DNA of 64,000 nt from Oreocharis arfaki (Eukaryota; Chordata; Aves; Passeriformes; Paramythiidae), in NCBI GenBank assembly GCA_013398015.1, contig VZRR01007716.1, positions 320,298-384,297 of the forward strand, written 5' to 3'. A program made the position numbers and the translations under genes. The stretch's first letter is position 1. Each line of letters opens with the position of its first letter. Under the pieces are notes generated by a model that worked only from the letters and a program-made list of their open reading frames with translations, was not told the DNA's origin and did no database searches. This document shows positions 38,826 through 51,400 of the stretch, piece after piece.

Positions 38826-40855
38826 TATATTTTTTAATTCAAGAATTACACACTAGCCAACATTATTATATATTTACATGCTGAAACTGGCTGCAATAAT
38901 TTTAAATTCAAGAAAATATCTCTTATGTGCTACTCATTTACAATCATCATTTTACTACCTCATATATCCCAGAGGTTAGCAGTCCTTTTGAGAAAGACAT
39001 GAAGATCTGATGCAATGATATCCACTAGTATTTTGCATTTTCTAGCCATTGGAAAATGTGCATTATGTGCATATAAGAAAGGCTACAAGGTCATTAGTAA
39101 GGCTGATGATTACTACATTGTGAAATAAATAATACTAAGTAAAAAAAGGTAACTCAGAACTGTGCGAAGACAGTACTAACAGAACCATTTAAACACCCAT
39201 GCCAATAAAAACATGATAGAAGTCAAATCATAGGCAGTTTTTCAGAATTAATTATGTTTCAAATGTTCTTTTTGTCTTCAACTGAAAGTAACAGGACAGA
39301 CCATGAACTATACAGCCTGGTGAATATCTGCCAAATGACAGGAACAGTGAAAACATACAAAATGCTATCAAATTGGAATAGATGACCTCATGTCTGAAAA
39401 ACATTAAAAAAATACAACCCTTACTATGAAAGTAGAGGTGAGATTTTCATCATTTAAGTTTTTTTTTTTTGTCAAAGCACTTACAAAGAAAATAATTTTA
39501 TATTTATGAAATGCTAGTGTTGCATATTCTTGTAGAGATGATATATTTCAATTTTATATAATGGTTATTTAAATTATTACTATTTTTACAAAGTAGAATA
39601 GGGCAGTCCTTTTCATCAACAACATTCCATTTGCTTCTTAAAAATTTAGACAAAGTTCCTAGTGCATTTTACTAAGCTTTACCTTTGGTGTTAAGCAGTG
39701 ACTTTAGATTTCCCTTTTGAACAATTTCTGGAGTGAAGATTCTTTGGCTTTGGGGGACTACATTATCTGACGACAGTCAAACATCCTGGGGGTTTTTTTA
39801 AAGAAAAATATAAGTCTACTATTAGATACCATAAGAGAGACAGATTTCAGAATCAGACAGATGCAATATGCAGGCTTCTGTAATGAAATCACCAGCAGCT
39901 GAATTCTCACTTACCCTGGACGCCTTCACCTCTCCACTCACTGGAGCAACATGAAGGTGCCTTATTGTAAGTGAAAACCAGGGCCTGTTTGTTTTGGCTA
40001 ATCTGAGTACTGAGTGTGTGGCCTGAACATTTTGACCATACAAAAGAATCAACTATGCAAGTAGGAACATGCCACGGTGGCTATCTTACACTACAGCACT
40101 TCCTGTACTATTTTATATCTGGAGTCCAAATCTGTTTATGCAAAAGGGTGTTTAAATTACTCTGCTAGAGCACTGCAATTATTGTACTTAGTAAAAAAAA
40201 GTCACTAAACAAATATTGTATCTATTGACTGCTCATTTACAGCTTATTTAATTATTTACATAATTTTAGGACACATTAACCTAAACCATAAGTAGAATTA
40301 GCTTTTTGCCTTACCGTAAAGTACAAATTAGAAGTTAAAAATGTTTAAGAAATCTGATAATATTTACACACGTTCAGCTTAAGTTATGGTTGCTCACATT
40401 GTATGTTCTATGTACACATACCAAAATGTTATGATCACTACTGATATAGTATTGTACCCTGGCCATCCCACTCTAGATTATTTTCTAGAAACAGTTACTA
40501 TTTTTGCCTTTTTTAAAATCTTGGTTCCCTAAGGAATTTGTTGGTTTTGAAAACTTACTAGTGGACAATGCTGTTATAAAAAGAGAGAGAAGAAATAGGC
40601 AAGCAATGTGAGGACTAGTCTAATTCCAGATGCAAGGAGGTACAGTACTATCATCATGTCAAGTGGTGCAATGCGCCATATGAATCAGAAGCATTGATCT
40701 GCTGATACAGAAATGCCCAGTTACCCTGTATAGTAAGTTGTTTGGTTTTTTTCTAAACACATTAATCTTTTTTTTTTCCTCAAAAATATATTCATACACT
40801 GGTTGATGGTAGAAACAAAACTATTATTAGCTTATTCCTTTAACACACCAACATG

Positions 40856-40912
40856 TGAATGTGTGTGCATAAATATATACTCAGCACGTGTATATATACA
40901 CACATATGTCCA
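40856..40912. repeat. Degenerate TG/TA low-complexity stretch
   Basis: Imperfect alternating purine-pyrimidine sequence (tgaatgtgtgtgcataaata, then tgtatatatacacacatatg) in the inferred 3' UTR. A similar stretch lies at 43,545-43,600. Confidence 0.7.
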
Positions 40913-42748
40913 TACAGACGTTTGGGGGCATGTCCGTATGCACATACAGTTGGAAAATGTTTCACATCCCTTCACTTATGTTTAGCACTGTGTTATGGGA
41001 TTGGAACACAGTCTAATAATTATAGTGAAAATTAGCTGAGGTTTATTTTTAATGCATGTTTTTCTGAAAGAAACAGGATATTTTCCCCAGGTGTAAGACC
41101 ACCACTCATTTTCTCTATGCATTGTGCTTTTGTACCTTACAGATTTTATGTCCTTTTTATTAGAATATAAGAACTCTCTGAAGAACTCTGCCACATGCTG
41201 TTATCTAGGACTCTGTTTTGCTCCCCTGGGAATGAGAAAAGAAATGGTCACAATGTCATTGCTTGAGTCTTTCTTCCCAGTCATTGAACTGCGATAGGAG
41301 AGAAACATAACATTCCTTATGCAAACACAGAAATATGTTGCATGAATTTTCAGTTCTGAAAATGTGTATCATACTTACTAGCAGTCATGTACAGTATATA
41401 TTTACAGATTGATCTCAAAGACTTCATTAAAACTGTGCCATATTATAGTCATAATTCGCCCATGAATTTAACAAAGATGAAAAACACCTTAATTGCTGGC
41501 TATTATTTCTAATAGAACAATAAAATGTGCAACTATTATTATATTACAAGTTTTATCTAAATTCTTAACTTTGCTATTTTGTTTATTGAAACCAACAACA
41601 ATTAACACGATTAAAAAGATCTAGAATATTCATTTTCGGTCAATTCTAAAGTAAAAGCAAATTTATTCTAGTTTACCTGGAGGGTAGCACACATAGCAAA
41701 CCCCGTATCTCAAGTACATTGGCATCATTTGTCACTTTCACTCAAGTATCTCAGGAGTGAGTGCTCACCTTGGGCTCGAGTTATTCATTTTCCTTGACAG
41801 TGCCTCACCAGCCTTTCTCACCCCCATCTTTTTATATCACAGTGTTAAGCCTTAGTACAAAATGATAGAATCTTTCACTAATTTTACACATCACATTAAT
41901 AGCCAGAAGGACATAGTAAAAGCAAAAGTGCTTCTTCCCCACAGATAATTTATCTTTCCTAGTGACACCTGAGCAGAATCCATACATGTTCTTTCACTCT
42001 CTGAATAGCAACATCAGAGAGTATTATGGCTTGTACTAGCTTCAGAAAAGTGAATGTGCAGTTCTGGGATTCGATCTCTGTGGTTTCTGTAATAGCTGAA
42101 GCAGTTACCAATGCAGAGAGCCAACACATTCCCTGTAAGGTTTTATATTTGATGTGTATCAACCACAGACAGGCTGTGAGCTCCCTGCAGTCACACCCTG
42201 CTTCTGTGAAACAAAAAAGGGAGCTGGCAGCAATTTCTGAAACGAAGGAAAAGCCTGTACAGAAGAATACTATAAGACTGCTTTCATTTAGGATAATTAA
42301 TACAATTTTTAAAGAACGGACTTTGAAGAGAAATACTTAATTTTGATGTGGCTCCATTTCTTAAAACTGGGAAAAAATTACAACCTCACTCATACCTATC
42401 AGCTGAAATCCCAAGTGCATCTACAAAGGTTATTCCGTTATGCATGAAATGCAGTCACAAATTACATATGTGAACAAAGAGCAAAATTTTGATTTGGAAA
42501 GCTAATCACATGAGGAAAACTTGTGTCTACATATTGCAGAGTTTGAGCCTGGAGGCAGTGTGTGAATGTACACAACTTCCTGGCAGGTGGGGTGTATTGC
42601 AAATCCTATCTCAGGTTCTGAAACTATCCTCTCTCATTTGAACCAGCAATAAGCATGTGAAGTGCTCAAAAAAAGAAGTTGGAATAGTTGCCTATTAGTT
42701 CCCAGAACGATTCTCCTCCTATTACTGTCATTCACTGTCAAATGGAAT

Positions 42749-42764
42749 GGGGGGGAGGGGGGGG
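42749..42764. repeat. G7-A-G8 tract
   Basis: A run of 7 G, one A and 8 G on the plus strand. Within the inferred GABRB2 3' UTR the mRNA would carry the complementary C-rich tract, a possible binding site for poly(C)-binding proteins. Length may vary between individuals or be misassembled. Confidence 0.9.
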
Positions 42765-43544
42765 ACAAAAATAAAACCACAAAAACTTGTAAGAAAATTA
42801 CTCTTTTAAAGTAAGAAAAAAATTTAAAAATATTTTATAAAAAATATTCTAAATAAATTTTTCAGTACCCTGAAAAAACCCTTATACTCTCTAGTTTCTT
42901 TCAAGAATTTGTACATGGATGAGAGGTAGTATGGATGCAACAGATGTAGCTTTTGCTTCTTGAAACATTGTGTCAAACAATACTGGGGATCTGATCTAGT
43001 AAAAGCCATCAAGAATTTTTACTTTTTATACAGTCCTTGTGACTGCTGTTTCCATTACAAAAAAAGTTCCACTGTGGAATGAGTGACAAAATTTTGTCTA
43101 AAATTTTTTTTTCTATTCTATTTTGCCTGTATAAATTAAGCTCAATGGAATGAAAAAACCTCAACTTTTTAATTCAAGAAGCTCCCCAAAGAAAAACTGA
43201 AATTTTCTAGTTTTTCAATGGAAATCATCCTAAAGTAGGAAACATTCAAGAGTGTACTTAAACTCTTAAAGTGATTGCGACCAATTTATTTCCTTTAGTA
43301 CAGTGCATTAAGGAAAATAAAAAGTGAAATGGTATTGCCTAATCCAGACTGAGAAAACACCCTGTCAGTACTTCTTGTACAGAAATACACATGCTCAGAT
43401 CTCAGCTGCTGAAAGAGGTACAGAACCTTCAGCCAACAGCAGGAAGCATAATGCTGGAAAGATGCAGACTTGGAAGAAATCACACAACTCCACACGACTA
43501 TTTCAGACTAAGGTATGTACAACTGACAACATTCATCTGCACAG

Positions 43545-43600
43545 TGTATATGTGTATATATAGATACATGTATACACATACACACTCTTTTATGTATATG
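43545..43600. repeat. Degenerate TG/TA low-complexity stretch
   Basis: tatatgtgtatatatagata followed by catgtatacacatacacac, in the proximal part of the inferred GABRB2 3' UTR. Confidence 0.7.
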
Positions 43601-44547
43601 CAGTCTCCTGTCTCCTTGCCCCTGCACTTTATAATTGTGCTCTCGCTCTCCCTGCCCTAGAGAAAGGGAGGGCACCACTGGCTTCCTTCAGCCATCTACG
43701 GAATTACTATTTGGGCAACCATTTTTGGCACTTTGGACAGATGATTCCCTTTCCCCAACATGACCCAACAGCATCTACCCATTCAGTGCTGATGCATTTT
43801 TATACCATCCCTACATTCCTCTATTGATCCCAAACACAGCCACTGTGACTGTGAGCATATGTTCTCTCTTTAAAATACAAACAAAACTAGTGCTTCTTGC
43901 TTCAGCTTCTGTGCAAACACCCAACCCCAATATTATCAGTCAAAGGTTTAGTTCTTTCAATAAATAAAAGGAAATTCCTGAATGTGGTTGGGAAACCTCT
44001 GACCATTATCATCTTGGAAAGATGATAGGCACTACTTGTTTTCAAGTTTACATGTTTAAAAAGTAAAGTGTGTGTGTTTCATAAGCATGATAACTCAGTA
44101 CACTCTCCGAAGTGTAGGTGCATGCCTTGGATATGCAGTTTCCCAAGGAATGACATGTACTGCTGTTGAAATTAAAACTTGTCTCTCAAATGCTGCTCTG
44201 TAATTTGTACCACTAAGCTCAAATGGCCATTAATAAAACAAAAAGGAGGAAAAAAAAAGAGTGAGGGACAATGAGACAAGTGATTTTCAAAACCCAATTT
44301 GCCTTTACACTCAAAATGCTCTTATGTTTTGATAAGGGGATATGCCCATACTGCAACTTAACATATAAACATATCTGTTTACCAGATCCAAACAAAACAT
44401 TATAAAAACAGACCATAGAGTGGGCCAGCAACTAAGGTGTTTTAAAGTAACTTTTTGTCCTGAATAGAATTTTTCTAAGTCCCACTTTTGGCTGTACAAC
44501 CGATTTGAAGAGAAATCCAGTTCTTGTTTCCTGTGTGGCTTTGTTTC

Positions 44548-44895
44548 TTAGTTCACATAGTAAAGCCAATAGATAATATTGAAGAAGGAAAAAACAACAG
44601 GGAAGAATATGCGAGACCATCGATCTATGGCATTGACATCAGTCAAATCAGGGATGGTGATTTTCAGTTGGGATGCACGTCTCCGTAGCCTGCTTTTCTT
44701 CTGTGCCACGTGTCGCTCCAGGGCGTTGCGGCCGAAGCTGTGTCTGGGCAAACCGGCTTTCCGGTACTGGATGCTCGAAGTGTCATAGGCCAGCATTGTG
44801 CTCCTAGGGTCCCCAAGCCCCATCACAGCTTCGGAGGCAGCCATCTCGTTTTTAATTTCAAGTGTGCTCAACAAAATATTTTCATGTGCATCCAT
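44548..44895 (-). CDS. GABRB2: GABRB2 last coding exon (cytoplasmic loop, TM4, stop)
   Basis: Terminal coding exon of GABRB2, 115 codons plus TAA. The acceptor is cttattttttacag, immediately before the first codon ATG (an internal Met, not a start). It enters in phase 0, matching the phase-0 end of the exon at 61,778, so direct joining gives ...DVNK-MDAHEN..., the short-isoform junction. The exon encodes the distal TM3-TM4 loop (ENILLSTLEIKNEM, then SSIQYRKAG), a basic cluster with the kinase site RRRASQLK (the Ser equals beta-2 S410, a known PKA/PKC/CaMKII target), the conserved pre-TM4 motif PDLTDVNAIDRWSRI, TM4 (FFPVVFSFFNIIYWLYYV) and the usual C-terminal Asn. The match to mammalian beta-2 is near identical and clearly closer than to beta-1 or beta-3 (for example GLGDPRSTMLAYD, which beta-3 lacks). 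Intact: no frameshift or premature stop. Confidence 0.97.
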   Translation of the reverse strand: MDAHENILLSTLEIKNEMAASEAVMGLGDPRSTMLAYDTSSIQYRKAGLPRHSFGRNALERHVAQKKSRLRRRASQLKITIPDLTDVNAIDRWSRIFFPVVFSFFNIIYWLYYVN

Positions 44896-47681
44896 CTGTA
44901 AAAAATAAGAAAGCAGATTTAGCAGGAGAGAAAGGAAGCCCAGTCAGTTGCAAACTGAAGCCATGCTGATAAGGGCCATATCTAACATTACTAATATATT
45001 GGATGTCAGCCTAAAAGACTTTAAGCATAGCTGTGATTATATTTATTATCATTTATTTGTGAGCTCAAGGAGAAATAGGGCCAGTATAGTATAATGTAAT
45101 AAATGGTATTTCCCCAGACCCAATATTCAGCAAGCACAAGCAATACCTGGGAACAGAGGACACACTCAGCTCCTGAAAGTGGGATTAGGCCACTGGGTAG
45201 GATATCTGGGGCAAATACTGAATTTTACAGGGGTTTTGGAAGGAAATTAAATAGAAAAGAATCTGCTTTGTTTATTTTTTCTTCTTTCAAATGAAAGCTT
45301 TTGCTGTGACATAAACTTCCAGTATTCTCAAGCTCTGTCTGCCTCTATGAATGAGGTACAGAGCACTGCACAAGAGAATGCACATTTTAGGTCCCCATAT
45401 TCCAAAAAGGAGTGCTGGTTACTTGGGGTAAGGCAATGGCATAGTATAACTATAGCTATGTGGAAACTCCATCCTCCAGTGCTAATAAATTTCATAAATA
45501 CAGTGCATGCTGTGGAGACCTCGCTGCTGGAATGGCAGAGATCTGCAATTTCAGGCAAGGAAAAATATACACAGAATGTAATCACACCAAATGTACATTG
45601 AACAGTTGTTTCAATGGGTAGATTTAGCTAATATGCATTCTTAAAGGCAATTCAGTGAAAAAAATATTAAAGCAATATTGTAAAGAATCCCCTTAGACAA
45701 TCAAGAGGATTTCAAAGATAAGGAACTAAATTCTGCTCTTGGACCATCAGGAGTAGATCTGGAGTGTGGCAGGAGATTTTAAAAAGAATCCATTTATAGA
45801 AAACAAAAGTTATTTAGGAAGTTCTAATTCTTCTCAGCCTTCCCTCTAAGTATGTATTTTGAATTGTGTGATAACAGATTATAATTAAATAAAAGCACTT
45901 TAAAAACAAGAATAACTAACGAGAAGCTAATTAATTACACTGAATTGGTAATGGCAGCACAGATATACTCTGGGCCAAATAAGAGAAAAAATTGTCCCAG
46001 AACTCCTTTAAGAATAACTCAGCCACATTATTAATTTATCATGTAAAGAATATATTCTATGATTATTACTCAAAGTGCAAAAACTGTGACTTTTGTGGAT
46101 TTCTAAACAATAACAGGGTATTAGTGTATTCTATAATACTTAGAAACCAGCTGTCAGCAGGAGGTACCTCCCTGCACTGCCCAGTGCAGACTGTATTTGC
46201 CATTATTAAACTTCCTATGTAATATTTACCATGGCAAGGTAAGAGAACTGGGTTTAAACCAGTTGCTTTTTAGTAGCACCCCCTGCACAATGTTATGAAC
46301 TGAGAAATCAGATGCTCACAAAGGTACTTTGGACCTACTGAAACACTGTCATTTGAGTGAGTACATCTGTTCAAGTGATGCACAAAACCTGGCATTGCTG
46401 ACATGCCAGATTTCCCTCTCTCACTTTTTTCCCCCCGATATGTGTGAGTTTGCACCCTTCTAGTTTCATTATATTTTAGTTTTAAGTCAGATGCCATGAC
46501 TCAATGTTAAACAGCCAAAATCTTTAATTTTTCTTTGCTTTCCATCAAAGGATGGAAATGATCCACATGAAATTTTTGAAATTCCTAGTGTGTTATGGAG
46601 ATCAATCTTTACTTGAAAAGCACTGGAAAAATGGGAAGGTTGAGCTGGAACTCAAGAAAAATTCCTTTAAGAACTCTGTAGCATGATATTGAGCATAGTG
46701 AGGGAACACTGCTTCTATCCAGGAAGGCCATCAAATCGCTTCTCATCTGCATCAGACAAAACTAAGGTAAAAGTAGTATTCTGCTATTGCAATACCAACA
46801 AAAGCATGTATCTGCAAAAGCTTTCAAATAGATCTATGAAACTTCTCAGGATGGATTTCAAACAGTTTTTTCTAATGAGTGCATTTATTTAGAAAATTCT
46901 TTTGTGATTTTTGGGGTAAAATGAAACAGGACTCATTTTTCTTATTAGATCTGAGACCAACCATAAGACTCTCAGGGTCCTAAAAATAAAACAATTAATT
47001 TCAGGCACTTGGCATTTATTGATCCCAAAATGTCTACCACAAGAGGTAAGTTTCCTACATGAAGGGTGCAAAGTCATTTGGAAACTACATTTTCTGTATT
47101 TTCATAGCACCTCAAGAAAAGAAGTTTTAGTTCCAGTGACATCAGGGGAAGTTTGAGATAACACCCACTAATGTAATGGGTTTACCCCTTAGCCCAGAGC
47201 CTGGGTTATTTTCACCTCAGTGTTGTGCATTCTAGGATACTATTTTTGGACAGATTTTAGGGCCAACAAATTTTTTCACATCTTAAATCTTCTTAGGATG
47301 AATCTACTTTAACCTTTTTATCCTTTTGATCTGCAATGATATTAGAAATTTGAGTGTTCTTTACATATATGCATACATTCTATGCAACACACATGCAAGA
47401 AAGGCTATTTTAGTCTGCTAGAGTTAGACATGTTTCAGCAACATATCACTCCAGTTAACTTTTTTTTCTTGATGCAACATGCTGCAGATATCTGATAATC
47501 TTGGAAGCAGTTAGTAAGATTAGTGATGCTGGGCAGAAAAAACATTAAGCAATATTCTAAACTATCTTCTAGAGCAAAATGTCTTCTTCCGTACATATCA
47601 CACTCATATCAGAGTTGAATCACAGCATTTTTCAATATTTCAAGACTTTTCATAAGAAATAATGCAAGATACAGTAAATAT

Positions 47682-47994
47682 TAGTGATGGGCGAACCTGC
47701 AAGTGTTACAATACCCAGGTAAACACCACAAAGTTCAGGTGTTTCTTGAGCACTAATTTGACTCTCTTGCATCTGGAACAATGAATTGAACATAAGAATA
47801 ATTTCATTTTTTCATGGTATTTTGAATTTCCAACCCAAAGGAACTCCCAAGGTTCCAGTCCAGAAGTACAAATGAATGTGAGGGAGGAAGGGAGGAAGGG
47901 AGGAAGGGAATTAACTCTTCAACCTTTGACAAAAGGTTCCCTGTCAGATTAGAGAGAGCTTGGTTTTTTCACCAAGTAGATTCGCCCAACTCTA
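47682..47994. mobile_element. Decayed non-autonomous DNA transposon with inverted ends (hAT-like)
   Basis: The two ends are imperfect inverted copies: TAGTGATGGGCGAACCT on the left and, read inward from the right, TAGAGTTGGGCGAATCT (14 of 17 match). The pattern resembles the hAT-superfamily terminal consensus with its TGGGC core. The 313 bp between have no coding potential and contain a GGAAGGGA-type repeat. Flanking 8-bp duplications are not recognisable (gtaaatat against actaaaac), which fits an old insertion. Family name not assigned. Confidence 0.5.
47879..47909. repeat. Short (GGAAGGGA)n purine repeat
   Basis: Three to four tandem copies of an 8-bp unit gggaggaa inside the inverted-repeat element at 47,682-47,994. 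Confidence 0.85.
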
Positions 47995-48039
47995 ACTAAA
48001 ACATGCTTTTGTAACGAAGTGATGCCTGAGATAGAATGA

Positions 48040-48410
48040 CAGTGAACTAATTTATTGTAAACAGCACCACCCATTCAAAAGGATCCCAAAGCGCTTTACA
48101 AGCATTAGAAAGAAGAACCACTTCACTTCCCAGTGAAGCACAATCACCTCTGAGGTGAAATGTGGTGACTAACAATGCAGAACAACACACTTTATTTTAG
48201 TTGAGGAAATGGAGAATGTTGTAGCCAATTGAAACTATGGGGTGGGTGAGTGGTGGTGGGAAATGTTGGGTAAGCAGAACAGTTACATAAATTGGTATTT
48301 GGCCAGTTCCTTGGAGTTGAGATGACCACACTATAAAAAAGTGCTATGGGATCTTTAATGACCATAAGCTGTCAAGACCTGAATTTTAAGTCTCTGAGGA
48401 TAAAAACATT
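48040..48410. mobile_element. Ancient CR1/L3-type retroposon remnant
   Basis: Contains words typical of very old amniote retroposons: gatcccaaagcgctttacaa (about 48,083), gaggaaatggagaatg, ggtatttggccagttcc (about 48,294), and agtgctatgggatctttaat followed by gacc and a degenerate caagacctgaattttaagtc. These occur in the same order as in CR1/L3-like elements of reptiles. Recognition is from memory of these motifs; a profile search would confirm the family and orientation. Confidence 0.55.
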
Positions 48411-51400
48411 AGAAAACAATGAAAGATACCTTTGTTGAATACATTTCTGGACAATGATATGTGCCAATTATTCTTCTGTCCTGTAAGTTAATAAAATCAA
48501 GACCAGTTTCCTTAGAGATAAGGCAGCTATTATCTTTCATTTAAAATTAAAGCACTGTAGGGTAATAGTAGGACAAGTAATTAAAATATGTAAGGACCTC
48601 TAAGCCACCAATTAGCATAGGTACATTCTGGCTTCAGAGGTGCAATTACTGCCTTGCTCTGCTTCTCAAGGTAACAATGTTGTGATGTAAATGTATTTTT
48701 TCCAACTGGTCATTTGACCAAGGAAGATATGATGATATGAAAACAATTATTAAAATTATTCTGGGGGGAAAGTAAGTGTAAAAGTGGTTTCAAAAGGAGG
48801 TGGAAGAAGGTTAAAAAGATTTCTTGGTGCTGAAGGATTGTTCAACCATAGAACTAGACCCTTTATGGTGAACAGGAGAGTTCAAACTTAATGGAGAAAT
48901 TCCCAGGGACGAGAAAGGAAAGGAGGATGAAGATGAAGGAAAAGCAGCAGCAAGTATTATGGAAATAAAAGGTGAAAGCAGAAGTGGAGGAGAAATGACC
49001 AGAGCTCAGCAACCATGCAAGACACTGGGGTTTCTATAAACCAATCTTAAATGTGAATGACAAAATACATGATGCAAATGATATTCATTTATAGGTCCAG
49101 GTCAAACAGAAGAAAAGCTGACTCTGGAGCCGTGAAAGAAGCCATGACTTTTTTGATGGTCTCAAACAAAGGGAATAGAGAGGAAAGCATAGAATTGTTA
49201 CCATTATATATTCTTCCTGATACCTAGAAACTCCAAAATGATGGCTTTAGGAGGAATTACTCTTACACTAATACATTAGCAAATGTAGAATACAAGGATA
49301 TTACAACTCCCACACACATTCATTAGGAATCCTCCAAGAATGACCAGACCTCTGAAATTATTAACTTTCAATAAATCAGCTCCTTGGTGATTATGCTCTG
49401 CTGTTGCGCCAAATACAGTTTTATAATATGAGAGAAATTTATATTGATGAATTGAAAAGATATAACATTGACACTTCTCCTTTCTCATACACTGTTCATT
49501 TTCACCTGTAACCTTCAACTACAGGCAGGAACTGATGGCTCATTTTATGGTAGAATGGCTCAGAAACCATATATAAAATAGTAGGGATGGAATTTCTGAC
49601 AGAAAAACCCTTTGAAACAAAACAGTTGTAAATTGAAAAAAAAAATCTTTTTGTTAAGTAGAACTGCCATTAGAAAAAACCAAAAATCTGGTGAGCTAAA
49701 CCATGAAGTCTAAACTGGAAGTACTCTATTACAAAGATTAAAACTTGAAATTTAGGATTTATATGTCCTGTGAACTGACATTATTAAGAAATGAAGACAG
49801 AAATAAAGATCCCTTTCTTAATGCAGACTTACATGACATGCCTAGATATATAATTTGATTTGTTATAGATAAAGACCTTACTATCTATAGCAGAGTTTCC
49901 CACCTCTTAAAAGCTGAGGTTTGCTTGGAAAACAAGTAACATCCCATTCCTGACTAGTCACAGTAGCTCTAGCAAGATCAGGTGAAAGTATGGCATGCAC
50001 TTTACACGTAATAGGGATCTTCCACCTCATCAGCAAGGTTTGACCTATTGAGTGGGAACCACTGAGCTCTGGGGATTGCCCTGACTACACAGGCAATGTG
50101 TGGGAGGTCGATAGCTCTGTGTAAGCTGCTGCTGGGTTCACCCTGGAAGAAAAAACAATTGATGATTTTCAAAGGGCACCTGCCTAAAGCAATACTGGTA
50201 TTTTTGACAAGATAAGCCAATCTGCTGAGATAAAGCTATAGAAATTTGTAAGACACAAATGCCTAATATTTCAAAATATCCATATGTGAAACAATGTCTT
50301 TAACAATGCAACAAACTCTGCGTTTCCATTGTCTGTACAAAACTCAATTTACTGCCACTACTGCAGCTACTGCTTATGAAACCAGGCTAGCATGCATTGT
50401 TATACACCTAAGATTTGGGTCAGGCTGTAAAGAATGCAGTTAGAGGACAGTAAAATTGGGTAGACTTGTAACTTCAGGTTGCTTTGTTTGGTTTCAGGTC
50501 AGAAAATTCAGAGAAACTCTGCAGATTACAGAAGGATTTTCTTCAGGTTCTTGAGCTTTTTAAAGACTAAAAATCTAAGCACACCCTGCCCCCCTAAGAA
50601 ATCTGTCAGAGTTTAAAAAAAAAAAAAGGTGTGGAAAAAAATACAAGTTCTAAACATGGAGCTTTAACATTGCTCTAATTCTTGTAAATCAGTTTCCAGA
50701 TACCCAGTTTTATCTTCTGATATATGAGACTTCTTATTTATTATCTTCAGTAACACATCAGTAAATCAGTTGCAAGAACTGTAGGATTGTGGAGAAATGG
50801 TTGAAAATGTAACTTCCTGTTGTTATCCATTACTTAAACATAAGATTCTGTATTTAAGGCACTGAAGAACGAGTGCCCAGATAAAGTGTGAGAGGCTAAA
50901 GCATCTTTGGTTTGATGACATTTGAATAACACACATGAAATATGAACTTGTTCAAACTGCTGCACAGAATCCAACGAGCTTGAAGTTTATATCAACATCT
51001 TCTCAAATACAATTTTCAGCAATAATTTTTTTAACTACTAAGACACTTAGGAAGAAGCAAAGGCAAGTGATCTGGAACAGAAGACTTCTGGGGTGGCAAT
51101 TAACAACAGCTTAAATCCTACTGTTTCACAAAACCCAAGGTGTTAGACAGTCCAGATTCTTACTAATACTGCTCTGATGAAGTTATTTTAACAAAGAAAT
51201 AACAAATATCTTCCCATTTACAAGTATACAATTAATTTTCTTGAAGATAATAAAAATGAAGAATACATCAGCAAGAACCTGCATCTTAAAAGCTGCTCTC
51301 TTCCATCTGTGATAAATAAATCAAATTTGTATCAAGCCTTCACGACCACCATAAGTCTTCCAATTGTGATGTCTTACGAAATATAATTTAGCAGATATAT

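Larger units (their letters stand above)
38796..44547 (-). other. GABRB2: GABRB2 3' UTR (inferred, about 5.7 kb)
   Basis: AT-rich sequence after the GABRB2 stop, with no interspersed repeat that I can recognise, in contrast to its flanks. The distal limit is inferred from an AATAAA on the minus strand at 38,825-38,820, followed by a GU-rich stretch. Mammalian GABRB2 mRNAs also have a 3' UTR of several kilobases, so the length is plausible. Possible earlier poly(A) signals (AATAAA on the minus strand) lie at about 43,287, 41,664, 41,582 and 41,042 and could give shorter transcripts. A C-rich tract in the mRNA sense lies at 42,764-42,749. The window cannot prove continuity of the transcript; RNA reads would settle it. 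Confidence 0.5.

Noticed and set aside
40803..40985. 60-codon frame over a TG/TA-rich stretch
   Set aside because: Low-complexity translation of a degenerate microsatellite.
44548..44895. Assignment to GABRB3 or GABRB1 instead of GABRB2
   Set aside because: The variable loop motifs (GLGDPRSTMLAYD, AGLPRHSFGRNALERH) are those of beta-2; beta-3 has a different loop.
44579..44901. Plus-strand frames across the last GABRB2 exon
   Set aside because: Antisense shadows of the coding exon.
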